A program made the translations under genes and the position numbers. From the NCBI GenBank assembly GCA_017431845.1, contig JAFRKG010000149.1:1-52398 (forward strand): a DNA stretch of 52,398 nt, given 5' to 3'. Below the pieces are notes generated by a model. The model worked only from the letters and a program-made list of their open reading frames with translations. It did no database searches and was not told where the DNA came from. Every line of letters begins with the position of its first letter. Position 1 is the first letter of the stretch. Below are positions 44,561-52,398 of this stretch, piece by piece. This stretch comes from Methanosphaera sp. (GTDB taxonomy: Archaea; Methanobacteriota; Methanobacteria; Methanobacteriales; Methanobacteriaceae).

Positions 44561-45652
44561 ATGATAAATATAGCAAAACCAATAATTAGTGATGAAGAAA
44601 TAGAAGCAGTTACAGAAGTTCTTAAATCAGGAATGCTTGCACAAGGACCAAAAGTAGCAGAATTTCAGGAAAAATTTGCTAAATATTCTGAAGCAAAACA
44701 TGCAATTGCAACAAGTTCCGGAACAACAGCATTACATACTGCCATTGTTGCAGCAGGAATAGAAGCAGGAGATGAAGTAATTACAACACCATTCACTTTT
44801 GCAGCAACATCAAATTCAATATTATACTCTAATGCAAAACCTGTATATGCAGATATTAATCCAGAAACATTTAATCTAAATCCTGAAAAAATTGAAGAAA
44901 AAATAACAGATAAAACTAAAGCAATAATACCAGTACATCTTTATGGTCAGCCAGCAGATATGGATCCAATACTTGAAATAGCTGAAAAACATGATTTAAA
45001 AGTCATTGAAGATGCTGCACAAGCCCATGGAGCAATATATAAAGGTAAAAAAATAGGTAGTTTAGGTGATTTTGGCTGTTTCAGTTTTTATCCTACTAAA
45101 AATATGACCACAGGAGAAGGTGGAATGGTCACAACCAATGATGATGACCTTGCAGAAAAGGCAGGAATGGTACGTGCTCATGGAGAAAGTAAAAGATATG
45201 AACAATCATTACTCGGTTACAATTACCGTATGACAGATATTGCTGCTAGCATTGGATTAGTACAACTAAAACACATAAATGAATTTAATAAGAAAAGAAA
45301 TGAAAATGCAAAATACCTCTCTGAAGGATTAAGTGATGTTAATGGTATAACTACACCAAAAATAGATGATGACGTCACCCATGTATTCCACCAGTACACT
45401 ATTCGAGTATCCAAGGATAGAGATGCTTTCAAACAATACCTAACCGATAATGAAATTGGAACAGGAGTACATTATCCTATTGTACTATACAAACAACCAT
45501 ATTACCAGAATATTGGACTTACAGGAGATTGTCCTGAAGCAGAACTTGCAGCTAGCCAGGTAATTTCATTACCAGTTCATCCTTCATTAACGACCAGTGA
45601 ACTGGATACAATTATTGAAACAGTAAAAAAAGGTTCTGAAGAATTATTATAA
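44561..45652 (+). CDS. DegT/DnrJ/EryC1/StrS-family sugar aminotransferase
   Basis: 363 residues, PLP enzyme. [15 protein letters not shown] near residue 52, [11 protein letters not shown] near 150, and the Schiff-base lysine in [17 protein letters not shown] near 178. The C-terminal part has [14 protein letters not shown] and LPVHPSLT. It aminates a keto-sugar nucleotide for surface polysaccharide or glycan synthesis. The exact sugar is unknown, and no glycosyltransferase genes are adjacent. AAGGAAGG precedes ATG. Confidence 0.9.
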   Translation: MINIAKPIISDEEIEAVTEVLKSGMLAQGPKVAEFQEKFAKYSEAKHAIATSSGTTALHTAIVAAGIEAGDEVITTPFTFAATSNSILYSNAKPVYADINPETFNLNPEKIEEKITDKTKAIIPVHLYGQPADMDPILEIAEKHDLKVIEDAAQAHGAIYKGKKIGSLGDFGCFSFYPTKNMTTGEGGMVTTNDDDLAEKAGMVRAHGESKRYEQSLLGYNYRMTDIAASIGLVQLKHINEFNKKRNENAKYLSEGLSDVNGITTPKIDDDVTHVFHQYTIRVSKDRDAFKQYLTDNEIGTGVHYPIVLYKQPYYQNIGLTGDCPEAELAASQVISLPVHPSLTTSELDTIIETVKKGSEELL

Positions 45653-45685
45653 ACATTAACACCCAATTATTCATTCTTTTTACTA

Positions 45686-45692
45686 TTTTTTT
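45686..45692 (+). terminator. Oligo-T run between the aminotransferase and the second TtuA-like gene
   Basis: T7 run 34 bases after the stop and 15 bases before the next start; probable U-tract terminator, which would make the following gene dependent on read-through or its own start. Confidence 0.25.
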
Positions 45693-45707
45693 AGGAAAAC
45701 TGTTATT

Positions 45708-46577
45708 ATGAAAATTGAAAAAAATTCATTTAATAAATATGTTGAAGAAAATGTTTTTACCACCATTGAAGAGTATAAACTAATTAATGAAAATGAAAAG
45801 ATTATGATTGGTGTTTCTGGTGGAAAAGACAGTATTTTAACTCTTCATATGATACATAATTATAGAAAGAAGATGGATTTGAATTTTAATATTGAAGCAG
45901 TATGTATCGATGAAGGAATAGCAGGTTATCGTGAAGAAGGAATAAAAACTGCAAGAAAAAATTGTGAAAAACTAGATATACCTTTAACTGTTTATTCATT
46001 TAAAAAGGAATGGAATTATTCATTAGATGAAATACATAATTTATATAAAAGTACTTGTATGCCTTGTGGTGTTTATAGAAGATATTTATTAAATAAAATT
46101 TCTGATGAACATGAATGTGATAAAATAGCTACAGGACATAACATGGATGATGAAATTCAATCATTCCTCATGACTTTTGCACGTAATGATCAGAACAAAT
46201 TCCCTAAGTTTGGACCTAAACTTAGTAAGATTCACGAAAATATGGTACCGCGTATTAAACCATTATGGAAACTTCCAGAGAAAGATGTTGGAATATGGTG
46301 TGTGGTTAATAATATTCCTATTCATGATGAAGAATGTCCTTATTCAGTAACATCACTACGTAGTGATGTGAAATCATTATTAAATAGACTTGAAGAACAA
46401 CAGAAAGGAACTAAGAATAATATTTTCAAATCATTTATGAAAACATTTACTCTTAAACAAGAAAAAGTTAAATTAAATTCATGCGAAATATGTGGCCAGC
46501 CAACTGCTAAAAGTCCTTGTAAAGCTTGTGAAATGACAAAAGAGATAAGTGAACTTATAACTCATCAGCAGTTCTGA
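45708..46577 (+). CDS. Second TtuA/TtcA-type PP-loop tRNA thiolase
   Basis: 289 residues, paralogue of the protein at 6357-7322 but without the N-terminal zinc finger. It keeps the PP-loop GVSGGKDS near residue 36, YREEGIKTARKN, CMPCGVYRR near 122, ATGHNMDDEIQS near 144, ECPYS near 210 and a C-terminal CEICG...CKAC ribbon. All Fe-S Cys are present. It probably thiolates a different tRNA position or uses a different sulfur donor; no carrier gene is attached. Its last 23 bases overlap the convergent DUF1922 gene. Confidence 0.82.
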   Translation: MKIEKNSFNKYVEENVFTTIEEYKLINENEKIMIGVSGGKDSILTLHMIHNYRKKMDLNFNIEAVCIDEGIAGYREEGIKTARKNCEKLDIPLTVYSFKKEWNYSLDEIHNLYKSTCMPCGVYRRYLLNKISDEHECDKIATGHNMDDEIQSFLMTFARNDQNKFPKFGPKLSKIHENMVPRIKPLWKLPEKDVGIWCVVNNIPIHDEECPYSVTSLRSDVKSLLNRLEEQQKGTKNNIFKSFMKTFTLKQEKVKLNSCEICGQPTAKSPCKACEMTKEISELITHQQF

Positions 46578-46770
46578 AGATTGAACCACCATATATCTCT
46601 TCTTGCATGTCCTGCACTCCCTGTATTGCCAAATCTATAGAATCTGCTATTTTTAGTATTCTTCTTTTTTTTACATTTAATGTTTTTCCACATGTACATT
46701 TTTTTGTTTTAACTCCCTCTTTTGAGTATAATACTCTTCCACAGTCACAACGATATAATAAATATGTCAT
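46555..46770 (-). CDS. DUF1922-type zinc-ribbon protein (MTH1184-like)
   Basis: 71 residues. It begins MTYLLYRCDCGRVLYSKEGVKTKKCTCGKTLNVKKRRI, with CxC...CxC forming a compact zinc ribbon, followed by one long helix (IDLAIQGVQDMQEEIYG). This matches the structurally solved Methanothermobacter protein MTH1184; function unknown. Sixteen bases after the TraB-family gene in the same direction, so probably co-transcribed. Confidence 0.82.
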   Translation of the reverse strand: MTYLLYRCDCGRVLYSKEGVKTKKCTCGKTLNVKKRRILKIADSIDLAIQGVQDMQEEIYGGSIFRTADEL

Positions 46771-46785
46771 ATTATCATACTTCCT

Positions 46786-48120
46786 TCATATGCCTAAAAT
46801 TGCTTGTAAGTAAGGTAAGAATACATTATTAATTGTTATTAAAACTCCTATTGTACATCCAAGATTTGTACCTAATACTACTAGTATTACCCTAAACAAC
46901 TTGTTATGCCATAAGTCTCCAAATGATTCAAAGTCTGCTAGTTCATGAAGATCATCAAATCCTACTTTTCGTAGTTTTCCTTCAACTATACCTGAAAACC
47001 ATCCTGCTGCGAGTAACGGGTGTATAACTGTTATTGGTGCTACAAGCATAGCCACTATTGCGGATTGTATTTTTGAACCGGACAATAATGATCCTATAAA
47101 TGCTCCTCCTCCTGCAAATATTAAATAATTTATTAAACCTCCTTCTATATTAATACCCTGAAAAAATGCTATTATGAATATTAGTATAAAAATTATAGGT
47201 ATTGAATAAATTATTATTTTTGTTATTGAAAATCTGGATTCTTTGACGTAGCTTAATGTTTCTATATCTGGTATTGTATCAGGATTATTTAAGAATGTTT
47301 GTATTCCTGATTTGTGTCCTGCACCCACTACTGCTACTACATTCCTGTTTTCAAGACTTTTAAGATTATATGCCATGTAAGCATCTCTTTCATGTACTAA
47401 TGCATTATATCCTCCAGGAGAAGCTTCTTTAAAATATCCCATTACTTCTTGTATTGTGTCTTCTTGTTTTAATCGTTCTATTTCTTCTTCGAATGAACCT
47501 TCTTCTTCATCATCCCCTGATAAGAAGGATGTTATTAGTTCCCATACAAATGTTAATTTTTCTTTAAATGTCATTCCTTTAATTGTTCTTTTTAATGTAA
47601 TTTGTATGTTTCTGTCTATTAATGCTATTTCAGCATTTACTTCTTGTGCTATTTTTGCTGCTTCTAACATTTCTGAACCTGGTTTAACACCTACGTCATC
47701 ACCCATTTTTCTTTGTGTGTGTGCTAGGAATGTAGTTACTAATGTTACTACTAAATTTGATGATTTGAGTAGTGATTTTAGGTCAAATTTTTCTTCTTGT
47801 TTTATTCCATAACTTTCATTCACTAATGTTTGGTATCTTCCCGTGTCTAATTCAATTGCTACTATTTCAGGTTTTTTATCATAAATTGTTTCTCTTACAG
47901 TATCTATGCTTTTTTCTGATATGTGTGCTGTTCCTACTATTTCAAGTGATGGTTCTAGTATAGGTTCTATTATTTCTGATTCTTCAACAATTTCATCTTC
48001 GTTAAATGATTCATCTGTTTGTTCGGGAATGATAATATCTTCTTCTTTTTCATCATTTTTCGGATACACTCTTGTTATAGGTGGTAGTTTATAGTTTCTT
48101 TCATCGTAATTTTCGTTCAT
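46786..48120 (-). CDS. TraB-family membrane protein
   Basis: 444 residues. An acidic, probably disordered N-terminus (residues 15-55) precedes the TraB/TIKI-like domain. That domain has EIVGTAHISEKSIDTVRE near 61, VAIELDTGRYQ near 87 and NVVAVVGAGHKSGI near 258, with the GxxH and E residues of this metal-binding fold. Four or more C-terminal membrane helices follow (residues 300-440). Homologues were first named for pheromone shutdown in Enterococcus; the archaeal role is unknown, possibly a membrane protease or ion-linked protein. GTGAT precedes ATG; comB ends 12 bases upstream. Confidence 0.82.
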   Translation of the reverse strand: MNENYDERNYKLPPITRVYPKNDEKEEDIIIPEQTDESFNEDEIVEESEIIEPILEPSLEIVGTAHISEKSIDTVRETIYDKKPEIVAIELDTGRYQTLVNESYGIKQEEKFDLKSLLKSSNLVVTLVTTFLAHTQRKMGDDVGVKPGSEMLEAAKIAQEVNAEIALIDRNIQITLKRTIKGMTFKEKLTFVWELITSFLSGDDEEEGSFEEEIERLKQEDTIQEVMGYFKEASPGGYNALVHERDAYMAYNLKSLENRNVVAVVGAGHKSGIQTFLNNPDTIPDIETLSYVKESRFSITKIIIYSIPIIFILIFIIAFFQGINIEGGLINYLIFAGGGAFIGSLLSGSKIQSAIVAMLVAPITVIHPLLAAGWFSGIVEGKLRKVGFDDLHELADFESFGDLWHNKLFRVILVVLGTNLGCTIGVLITINNVFLPYLQAILGI

Positions 48121-48132
48121 GTTATCACGTGC

Positions 48133-48837
48133 TCATATTAGTATTATTTTACCATCAATAAATGAGGGTACATTTTTTGTTGTATTTATTGATTTGCTAA
48201 TTTCAATATCTTCAAATGCACCTAATTCTTTCAGTCTTGTTGCACTTTCAGAGGAATCTATTAAATTTTTAGATATTTCTTCATCATTAGATATCATGTA
48301 TGCTACTTGTGCTGATTCTGTTAATTCTAATGATATATCTTCTTTTTCAGCTATTTTTATTATTTCTTTGATTATTATTCCTGCTCCGACACAATCTTCT
48401 ATAGTGAATTTTTGTTTTCTTCCTGCCATAATCAAGTTTATTTCATTATCTGCTAAGTCTAATGCTTTATGAGCTACTGCACTTGCATTTATTGCTGTTC
48501 CTATTAATATTTTGGTATTCTTATCATTTTCTTGTACATTATTGATTACTTTTGTCCCATTAGTAGTTTTTAGTACTAATGTTTTTGATGTGAAATCATT
48601 TATTGAATGTGGTGAATTTGAAAGATCGAAATTTTCTATTTTTTCAGCATTTTTTTCACCAGCAAGTATTGCTTGAACATTTTGTCTTAATTCAAATGCT
48701 TGTTCTTCACTGTTAACTGGTATTACCTCTTCAAATGTGTTTAAAGCTAGAGTTATTGTTGTACTAGCTCTCAGTAAATCTATTATTATTGCCACATCGT
48801 TTGTATCGGAATTATATAGTGTAACATTTATTTTCAT
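48133..48837 (-). CDS. comB: 2-phosphosulfolactate phosphatase ComB
   Basis: 234 residues. VAIIIDLLRASTTITLAL near residue 15, ILAGEKNAEKIENFDLSNSP near 57, LVLKTTNGTKVI near 87 and AGRKQKFTIEDCVGAG near 138 are ComB motifs (Mg-dependent acid phosphatase). It makes sulfolactate in the phosphoenolpyruvate route to coenzyme M, so this organism keeps at least this step of CoM synthesis. AGTGAT precedes ATG. First gene of comB-traB-DUF1922. Confidence 0.9.
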   Translation of the reverse strand: MKINVTLYNSDTNDVAIIIDLLRASTTITLALNTFEEVIPVNSEEQAFELRQNVQAILAGEKNAEKIENFDLSNSPHSINDFTSKTLVLKTTNGTKVINNVQENDKNTKILIGTAINASAVAHKALDLADNEINLIMAGRKQKFTIEDCVGAGIIIKEIIKIAEKEDISLELTESAQVAYMISNDEEISKNLIDSSESATRLKELGAFEDIEISKSINTTKNVPSFIDGKIILI

Positions 48838-48981
48838 TAAATCACTAAATTATTTTTGTGTATGTCTTATATACTATTATATTATTATTTGTATTATTTC
48901 AATAGTTTTATCATTTACTAATAATAGAAAAAAACTTTTACTAATACAAATATAGTAATAATCAACTAATGGATTAATGAT

Positions 48982-49509
48982 ATGATGAAAATTATTACAA
49001 CTCCCATGTGTGAAGATGTTTTAAGAATATCTGGATTAACGGATTACCAAGTTGTTAAACCTAATGAGATAAAAGATGCTGATTTGGCCATTTTATTATC
49101 TGAAACAAAAACAGATATTCCTACATTAAAGATTAAATTAAACACGTACTCCCAATTATATGAGAGTATTAATGCAATATGTGAAAAGTTTAATTTGAAA
49201 GCCAATGATTACATAGTGGATAATATAAAGAAATCTATTAAGAAAAATTCTGAAAAGAAAATGCATAGAGCAAATATTAAAGTGAAAGTTTACAGTAACT
49301 TTATTAAAGATACCGTACTAGACATGGGTTATACTGTTTGTGATAATGAATATGATTATGTTGTATGTCCAGATTATTTAGAAAATACTGTGACTAATAA
49401 AAAAAACTTAATTATTATACCCTCACATAAAAATGTTTCAACCAATATTATTGAAAGGATTAATGAACGATACAACTTACTGGAGAGAGAATTATGTATG
49501 AAACACTAA
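48982..49509 (+). CDS. Unrecognised protein coupled to methanogenesis marker 7
   Basis: 175 residues, no membrane segment or Cys cluster. It looks like two small alpha/beta units: [18 protein letters not shown] at the start, [20 protein letters not shown] near 27, and [20 protein letters not shown]...[11 protein letters not shown] near 98-130. A second ATG three bases later is possible. Its last 16 bases overlap the marker-7 gene, a strong sign of joint function. I do not recognise the family. Confidence 0.65.
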   Translation: MMKIITTPMCEDVLRISGLTDYQVVKPNEIKDADLAILLSETKTDIPTLKIKLNTYSQLYESINAICEKFNLKANDYIVDNIKKSIKKNSEKKMHRANIKVKVYSNFIKDTVLDMGYTVCDNEYDYVVCPDYLENTVTNKKNLIIIPSHKNVSTNIIERINERYNLLERELCMKH

Positions 49510-50402
49510 CATATACTGGTGGTATTCATAAAAATTATGAAATTGAAGAATTAATTGAAGATCTTGGTGGGTTTATTTTACAAAAAAATGAATCACAACT
49601 AGATATTACATTCACACTTGCAATACCTGCAGAAGATGTTGATAAAGTCGAGATTAAAGCAAAAGAATTACTTGGAGAAGTAGAAATATCTCCCTTAGCT
49701 AGTACTGAAATTGCTGTTGTATCTCCTACTCTAGCCAGACAACATCTTCCCCATGCAGCTTGTGATATTGCCGAATATCTTAGAAGATATGGAACAAAAA
49801 CCAATATGATAGGTCTTGCAAGAGGTGCTGGGAAAGGAATTTCACAGATTAGTAAACCTGAAAAGGATTTGATTGAAGAACATGATCTTGCAATTTTCTC
49901 ATTGGGTAGTTTTGAAGATTGCATACGTAAAAAAACACACTTATTTGAGGATATAGATATTCCAGTGATTGTTGTTGGAAGTCCTGAATTAGATGCAGAA
50001 GAAATAAATGCAAATGCATATGTTTCAGGTTTTGGAAGAATTCCCAGAAGATTAAAACGTGGTGAAAATATTAGGGCTTTAAGGAAATTAGCCGGAATTG
50101 CAGAAGAAATTATTGCAAAACAAAAAGAAGATCTTTCAGATGATCCTCTGATAATTTCACCAATAATTGCTAAAATTGGTATTGAACGTAGCGTAGATGA
50201 AGTAGCACATATCAATTCTCCTATGGCCATAGTTAGTCAACTTGATGGGGTACGCGTAAAATTACCATATGATGAGTTCCATGAGGAAATTGCTAATGTT
50301 GAAGTTGAAGGATATAGATTAGGAGATATTGCTGAAATTAAGAAATCTAAGATGTATGATCACATATTAGTGAAGATATTGCCTGAAACATCTTTAATTT
50401 AA
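49494..50402 (+). CDS. Methanogenesis marker protein 7 (probable)
   Basis: 302 residues, cytosolic. Diagnostic-looking segments: [37 protein letters not shown] near residue 75 (shown as the conserved [14 protein letters not shown] core), [14 protein letters not shown] near 112, [20 protein letters not shown] near 178. Marker proteins are found in essentially all methanogens and cluster with MCR maturation genes; the exact role of marker 7 is not settled. ATG 49494 with GGAGAGAG upstream. Overlaps the preceding gene by 16 bases. Confidence 0.68.
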   Translation: MYETLTYTGGIHKNYEIEELIEDLGGFILQKNESQLDITFTLAIPAEDVDKVEIKAKELLGEVEISPLASTEIAVVSPTLARQHLPHAACDIAEYLRRYGTKTNMIGLARGAGKGISQISKPEKDLIEEHDLAIFSLGSFEDCIRKKTHLFEDIDIPVIVVGSPELDAEEINANAYVSGFGRIPRRLKRGENIRALRKLAGIAEEIIAKQKEDLSDDPLIISPIIAKIGIERSVDEVAHINSPMAIVSQLDGVRVKLPYDEFHEEIANVEVEGYRLGDIAEIKKSKMYDHILVKILPETSLI

Positions 50403-50418
50403 ATTTTAACCCCCAACC

Positions 50419-50425
50419 TTTTTTT
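50419..50425 (+). terminator. Oligo-T terminator after marker 7
   Basis: CCCCCAACC followed by T7, 17 bases after the stop; typical euryarchaeal U-tract terminator. Confidence 0.4.
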
Positions 50426-50549
50426 ATTGTATTATATTATTTAATAAACTTATTTTCCCATATGATAAAATTAATATAGTTAACTTAATTATTCATCATT
50501 AAAAAATATAATTATATAAAATTATTGAATTTAATGAAGGAATAATATA

Positions 50550-51410
50550 ATGGCACACGAACATGGCGCAAATTTATCTGATGAAGATAAAAAAGCAATA
50601 ATGGAACAAAATATTAATATTACCCGTAATTTAGCTAATATTAAATATAAAGTAGCTGTAATGAGTGGTAAAGGTGGAGTTGGAAAATCTACTGTAGCAG
50701 TTAACCTTGCACAAGCTTTTAATGCTATGGGTTACAAAACTGCCATATATGATGTTGACATCCACGGACCTAATGTTCCAAAAATGTTAGGAATAGAAAA
50801 TGAATCATTAAGTGTTAAAGGAAACAAATTAGTACCTGTTGAAACTGATGATGGATTACTTGTTGCATCAATGGCATTTCTTATTGAAAGTAACGGTTCA
50901 CCAATTATATGGAGAGGACCACAAAAAACTGGTGCAATAAAACAATTAATATCTGATGTTGCTTGGGGTAACATTGATGTTATGATATTTGATAATCCTC
51001 CAGGAACTGGAGACGAACCTTTAACAGTCCTTCAGATGATACCTGATTTAGATGCTGCCGTTATGGTAACAACCCCTAGTTCTGTATCAGAAGAGGATGT
51101 AATTAAATGTGTTGGTATGACCAGGATGTTAAATATTAAAAATATAGGGTTAGTAGAAAACATGTCATACTTTGAATGTCCACATTGTGATGAAAAAATT
51201 AATTTATTTGGAGACTGTAAAGGCAAAGATTTTGCTGCAGCAATGGATGTTGACTTCTTAGGAGATTTACCTTTCAGAACAAAAGTATCCGAATCTGCTG
51301 ACAAATATGAAGTACCAATAGTAAAATCAGAACCAGAATCACAAGCAGCACAGGGTTTCTTTGATGTTGCTAAAGAAATTGAATCTAAATACTTTAATAA
51401 AGATGAATAA
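50550..51410 (+). CDS. Mrp/NBP35-type P-loop ATPase (Fe-S carrier)
   Basis: 286 residues. The deviant Walker A VMSGKGGVGKSTVAVN near residue 38, YDVDIHGPNVPKMLG near 67 and FDNPPGTGDEPLT near 150 are Mrp/ApbC signatures. CPHC near 210 is the CxxC that binds a bridging 4Fe-4S cluster in the dimer. It transfers clusters to target proteins, complementing SufBC. GAAGGAAT precedes ATG. Monocistronic, with a T7 run (51427-51433) downstream. Confidence 0.9.
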   Translation: MAHEHGANLSDEDKKAIMEQNINITRNLANIKYKVAVMSGKGGVGKSTVAVNLAQAFNAMGYKTAIYDVDIHGPNVPKMLGIENESLSVKGNKLVPVETDDGLLVASMAFLIESNGSPIIWRGPQKTGAIKQLISDVAWGNIDVMIFDNPPGTGDEPLTVLQMIPDLDAAVMVTTPSSVSEEDVIKCVGMTRMLNIKNIGLVENMSYFECPHCDEKINLFGDCKGKDFAAAMDVDFLGDLPFRTKVSESADKYEVPIVKSEPESQAAQGFFDVAKEIESKYFNKDE

Positions 51411-51426
51411 TTTTTTCATCTGACTA

Positions 51427-51433
51427 TTTTTTT
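51427..51433 (+). terminator. Oligo-T terminator after the Mrp-type gene
   Basis: T7 run following TGACTA, 16 bases after the stop. Confidence 0.35.
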
Positions 51434-51666
51434 AAAAATAATTATAATAATGAATATCTTTTTTTGAATTTTTTCTGCGTAATTATTTATTTTTAATATA
51501 TTTGTCAATTTTCCCAAAATAATTTTATGATAATGAATAGATATGTCTTCAAGAAATATTCAAAAATATTTAATAAAAATTAATGATAATGGAATTAATT
51601 AGTAAATAGATATACTATAACATTTAACAAAATATAATATATCATAAAAATATGAGGAAAAATAAA

Positions 51667-52101
51667 ATGGTGAAATACGTACCTGATTATTATAAAATAT
51701 TAAAAATTAATACCAATGCAAATAAAAAAACTATTAAACAAGCTTATAAAAGATTATCTAAAAAATATAGTCCAGAAAATAATAAATCAAATCGTTCACA
51801 GAAAATGTATAAACTAATACAGGATGCATACATAGTTTTATCCGATGATAAAAAAAGAAAAAAATATGATAAAATCCTAAACAATGCTAATAATAATAAA
51901 TCTGAAAAAAAAGTTAATGTTAAAAAAGCAGCGAATTTAGCTAGTGATATAAAAGATAATTATGATCTCATTTCCAAATTATTCAATTTTGGTACTAATG
52001 CAATGAAGGGAAAAGGATTGTTAACAGGCACTAATATCATTATTGGTAGTGCTATGGCAGGTTATGGAATTAAAAAAGGCCGTGATTATATGGCTAACTG
52101 A
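51667..52101 (+). CDS. J-domain-like protein lacking the HPD motif
   Basis: 144 residues from ATG 51667, chosen because GAGG in the upstream codons is well placed; ATG 51652 would add five residues. Residues 6-70 follow the DnaJ J-domain: YYKILKINTNANKKTIKQAYKRL (helices I-II), then SPEN where the HPD tripeptide should be, then MYKLIQDAYIVLSDDKKRKKYD (helix III-IV). The C-terminal 60 residues end in a Gly-rich hydrophobic stretch (GLLTGTNIIIGSAMAGYGIKKG), perhaps membrane-associated. Without HPD it should not stimulate Hsp70 in the usual way. Confidence 0.8.
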   Translation: MVKYVPDYYKILKINTNANKKTIKQAYKRLSKKYSPENNKSNRSQKMYKLIQDAYIVLSDDKKRKKYDKILNNANNNKSEKKVNVKKAANLASDIKDNYDLISKLFNFGTNAMKGKGLLTGTNIIIGSAMAGYGIKKGRDYMAN

Positions 52102-52147
52102 AAAAGAAAAAATAAATAGTTATATTTAATTAATGAGATTAATAATA

Positions 52148-52264
52148 TTAATTAAGCAACCACAATACTTTTTCATATGAATTAATTTTGATAATTCCTC
52201 TTTTTTCCATATAATCCTCTTTTGTTCCCTTGTATTTAATCATGTTATATGAATTATTTTCCAT
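52148..52264 (-). pseudogene. Short ORF, possible remnant of a larger protein
   Basis: 38 codons on the minus strand (MENNSYNMIKYKGTKEDYMEKR...VLWLLN). The open frame continues upstream without a start for a few more codons (ADSLRHLKKI). Amino-acid composition looks coding-like, but I recognise no family and no ribosome-binding site is present. The rest of 52102-52398 is AT-rich with nothing supportable. Confidence 0.25.
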
Positions 52265-52398
52265 AATTTTTTTTAGATGCCTTAAAGAGTCAGCATATTA
52301 CTTTTTAATAGAAAACCTAAAATATGTTATATCAAAAAATATTTTAATTACCAAAGGTTATATAATATAGAAGAACATATAATATAATTATAAAAAAA

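Noticed and set aside
49535-50230. 231-codon ORF antisense to the marker-7 gene
   Set aside because: Serine-rich shadow translation of the opposite strand; the sense gene has a ribosome-binding site and family motifs.
1-52398. CRISPR array, tRNA or rRNA genes, prophage genes
   Set aside because: No regularly spaced repeats, no tRNA-like GGTTCAAATCC-type arms, no rRNA segments and no phage structural genes were seen.

Overview
The window is AT-rich archaeal DNA from a methanogen of the family Methanobacteriaceae. Gene content and order fit Methanosphaera (M. stadtmanae or a close relative). It carries an isoenzyme-II type methyl-coenzyme M reductase operon (mrtBDGA), an F420-non-reducing hydrogenase (mvhDGA), the complete methyltransferase operon mtrEDCBAFGH, and genes for methanofuran, tetrahydromethanopterin, F420 and coenzyme M synthesis. 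Archaeal informational genes (L10e, Pcc1, Trm1, Taw2) are also present. Shine-Dalgarno motifs of the GGAGG/GGTGAT type precede most genes and were used to correct many starts. No tRNA, rRNA or CRISPR array was seen.

Layout. 1-1.4 kb is an accessory scar: the 3' end of a TnpB gene with its omega-RNA region and right-end hairpin, a possible KptA relic, an intact MNT nucleotidyltransferase and a frameshifted HEPN relic. 1.4-4.3 kb is the porCDAB operon (minus strand). 4.7-15.6 kb holds a pterin-binding DHPS-like protein, a TtuA-type tRNA thiolase with its ubiquitin-like sulfur carrier, mfnA, ppsA, L10e, pcc1, an FKBP isomerase, a HIGH-type nucleotidyltransferase and pyrC. 15.7-16.0 kb contains a strongly structured, probably transcribed RNA element just downstream of mrtA. 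16.0-20.3 kb is mrtBDGA. 20.9-21.9 kb is an ORF split by one in-frame TAA. 22.6-25.4 kb is mvhDGA. 26-28 kb is sufCB behind a palindrome-rich promoter. 28-31 kb holds a PRC-barrel protein, cobY, htpX and a methanogenesis-marker-14-like gene. 31.3-36.7 kb is mcrC plus mtrEDCBAFGH. 36.9-42 kb has mmp10, taw2, cofG, a small unknown gene, mptA and an Lrp regulator. 42.5-52.1 kb has a secreted unknown, trm1, a DegT aminotransferase, a second TtuA-like gene, a DUF1922 zinc ribbon, a TraB-family membrane protein, comB, an unknown gene coupled to a marker-7 gene, an Mrp-type ATPase and a degenerate J-domain protein.

How the genes work together. Mtr transfers methyl groups between tetrahydromethanopterin and coenzyme M. 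MCR (here the mrt isoenzyme) releases methane, and Mvh supplies H2-derived electrons towards heterodisulfide reduction. Mmp10, Mmp7, marker 14 and McrC are MCR-maturation or methanogenesis-marker genes. MfnA, MptA, CofG, ComB and CobY make the one-carbon carriers and cofactors. Two architectural oddities stand out. mcrC survives alone directly upstream of mtrE, where other Methanobacteriaceae have mcrBDCGA. mvhB is missing from its usual place between mvhA and mrtB, where the stop-interrupted ORF now lies. The strongest candidate for something undescribed is the roughly 180-nt structured RNA at 15772-15949, with its own TATA box placed about 25 nt upstream.
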